Source: Diphasiastrum complanatum
Lineage: Eukaryota; Streptophyta; Lycopodiopsida; Lycopodiales; Lycopodiaceae
NCBI GenBank assembly: GCA_029204225.1
Contig: CM055108.1
Location: 18,013,779 to 18,077,778 of the forward strand
Direction of reading: 5' to 3'
DNA length: 64,000 nucleotides
Made by a program: the position numbers and the translations under genes
In this document: positions 63,951 to 64,000 of the stretch, one piece after another
Layout of the letters: every line of letters starts with the position of its first letter
Numbering within the stretch: position 1 is the stretch's first letter
The notes under the pieces: generated by a model
What the model was told of the DNA's origin: nothing
The model's database searches: none
Seen by the model: the letters and a program-made list of their open reading frames with translations, nothing else

Positions 63951-64000
63951 GTAGACTATAAGAATTTAAATGTCCACACCTCTCATCCCATAACTTACTT

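Overview
The window is nuclear DNA from a land plant. The evidence is TTTAGGG-type telomere-like repeats, a plant-type 5S rRNA, plant Copia, Gypsy, hAT and Helitron elements, and a GT-AG-spliced gene with plant-like RTEL1 sequence. The very large transposon-filled introns and the 5S variant suggest a large-genome, perhaps seed-free, lineage. That placement is a guess; no species can be named.

The backbone is one host gene on the minus strand, the DNA helicase RTEL1. Fourteen exons can be placed between 62340 and 19136. Every junction is GT-AG, every codon phase agrees, and no exon has an internal stop. They encode about 552 residues: the end of the ARCH-like insert, the whole second helicase lobe with motifs IV to VI, and the start of the C-terminal tail. 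The first helicase lobe lies beyond the right edge. Two more spliced-looking minus-strand exons at 6558-6662 and 5802-5988 may be its far C-terminus or part of another gene.

Almost everything else is mobile DNA, most of it inside RTEL1 introns. The left 19 kb holds a LINE fragment (160-1790), a decayed Gypsy pol (3330-4290), a 4 kb hAT element (6771-10752), a 612-bp hAT-type MITE (11123-11734), a Copia remnant interrupted by a LINE (12320-15270), a Gypsy integrase end with its LTR (16380-17900), and a 557-bp MITE (18259-18815). Introns further right hold a BED-finger-only hAT derivative (19695-21304), an LTR-retrotransposon gag (23400-25804) and three LINE copies (27502-34980).

The 18.9-kb intron at 43268-62163 carries a 207-bp hAT MITE with perfect 8-bp target duplications and a 300-bp satellite punctuated by (GA)n. 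It also holds an intact LINE endonuclease joined to a 5S rRNA and a tRNA-Ser, an internally deleted LINE, a Helitron, and several minisatellites. The right edge holds inverted Copia fragments.

Two patterns stand out. First, the hAT-type elements share a weakly conserved terminal inverted repeat and 7-8 bp target duplications, yet each has its own private set of subterminal palindromes next to A/T tracts. Second, the LINE family ends in AATAAA followed by (TTTC)n/(TC)n, which can explain why (GA)n tracts bound so many fragments here.
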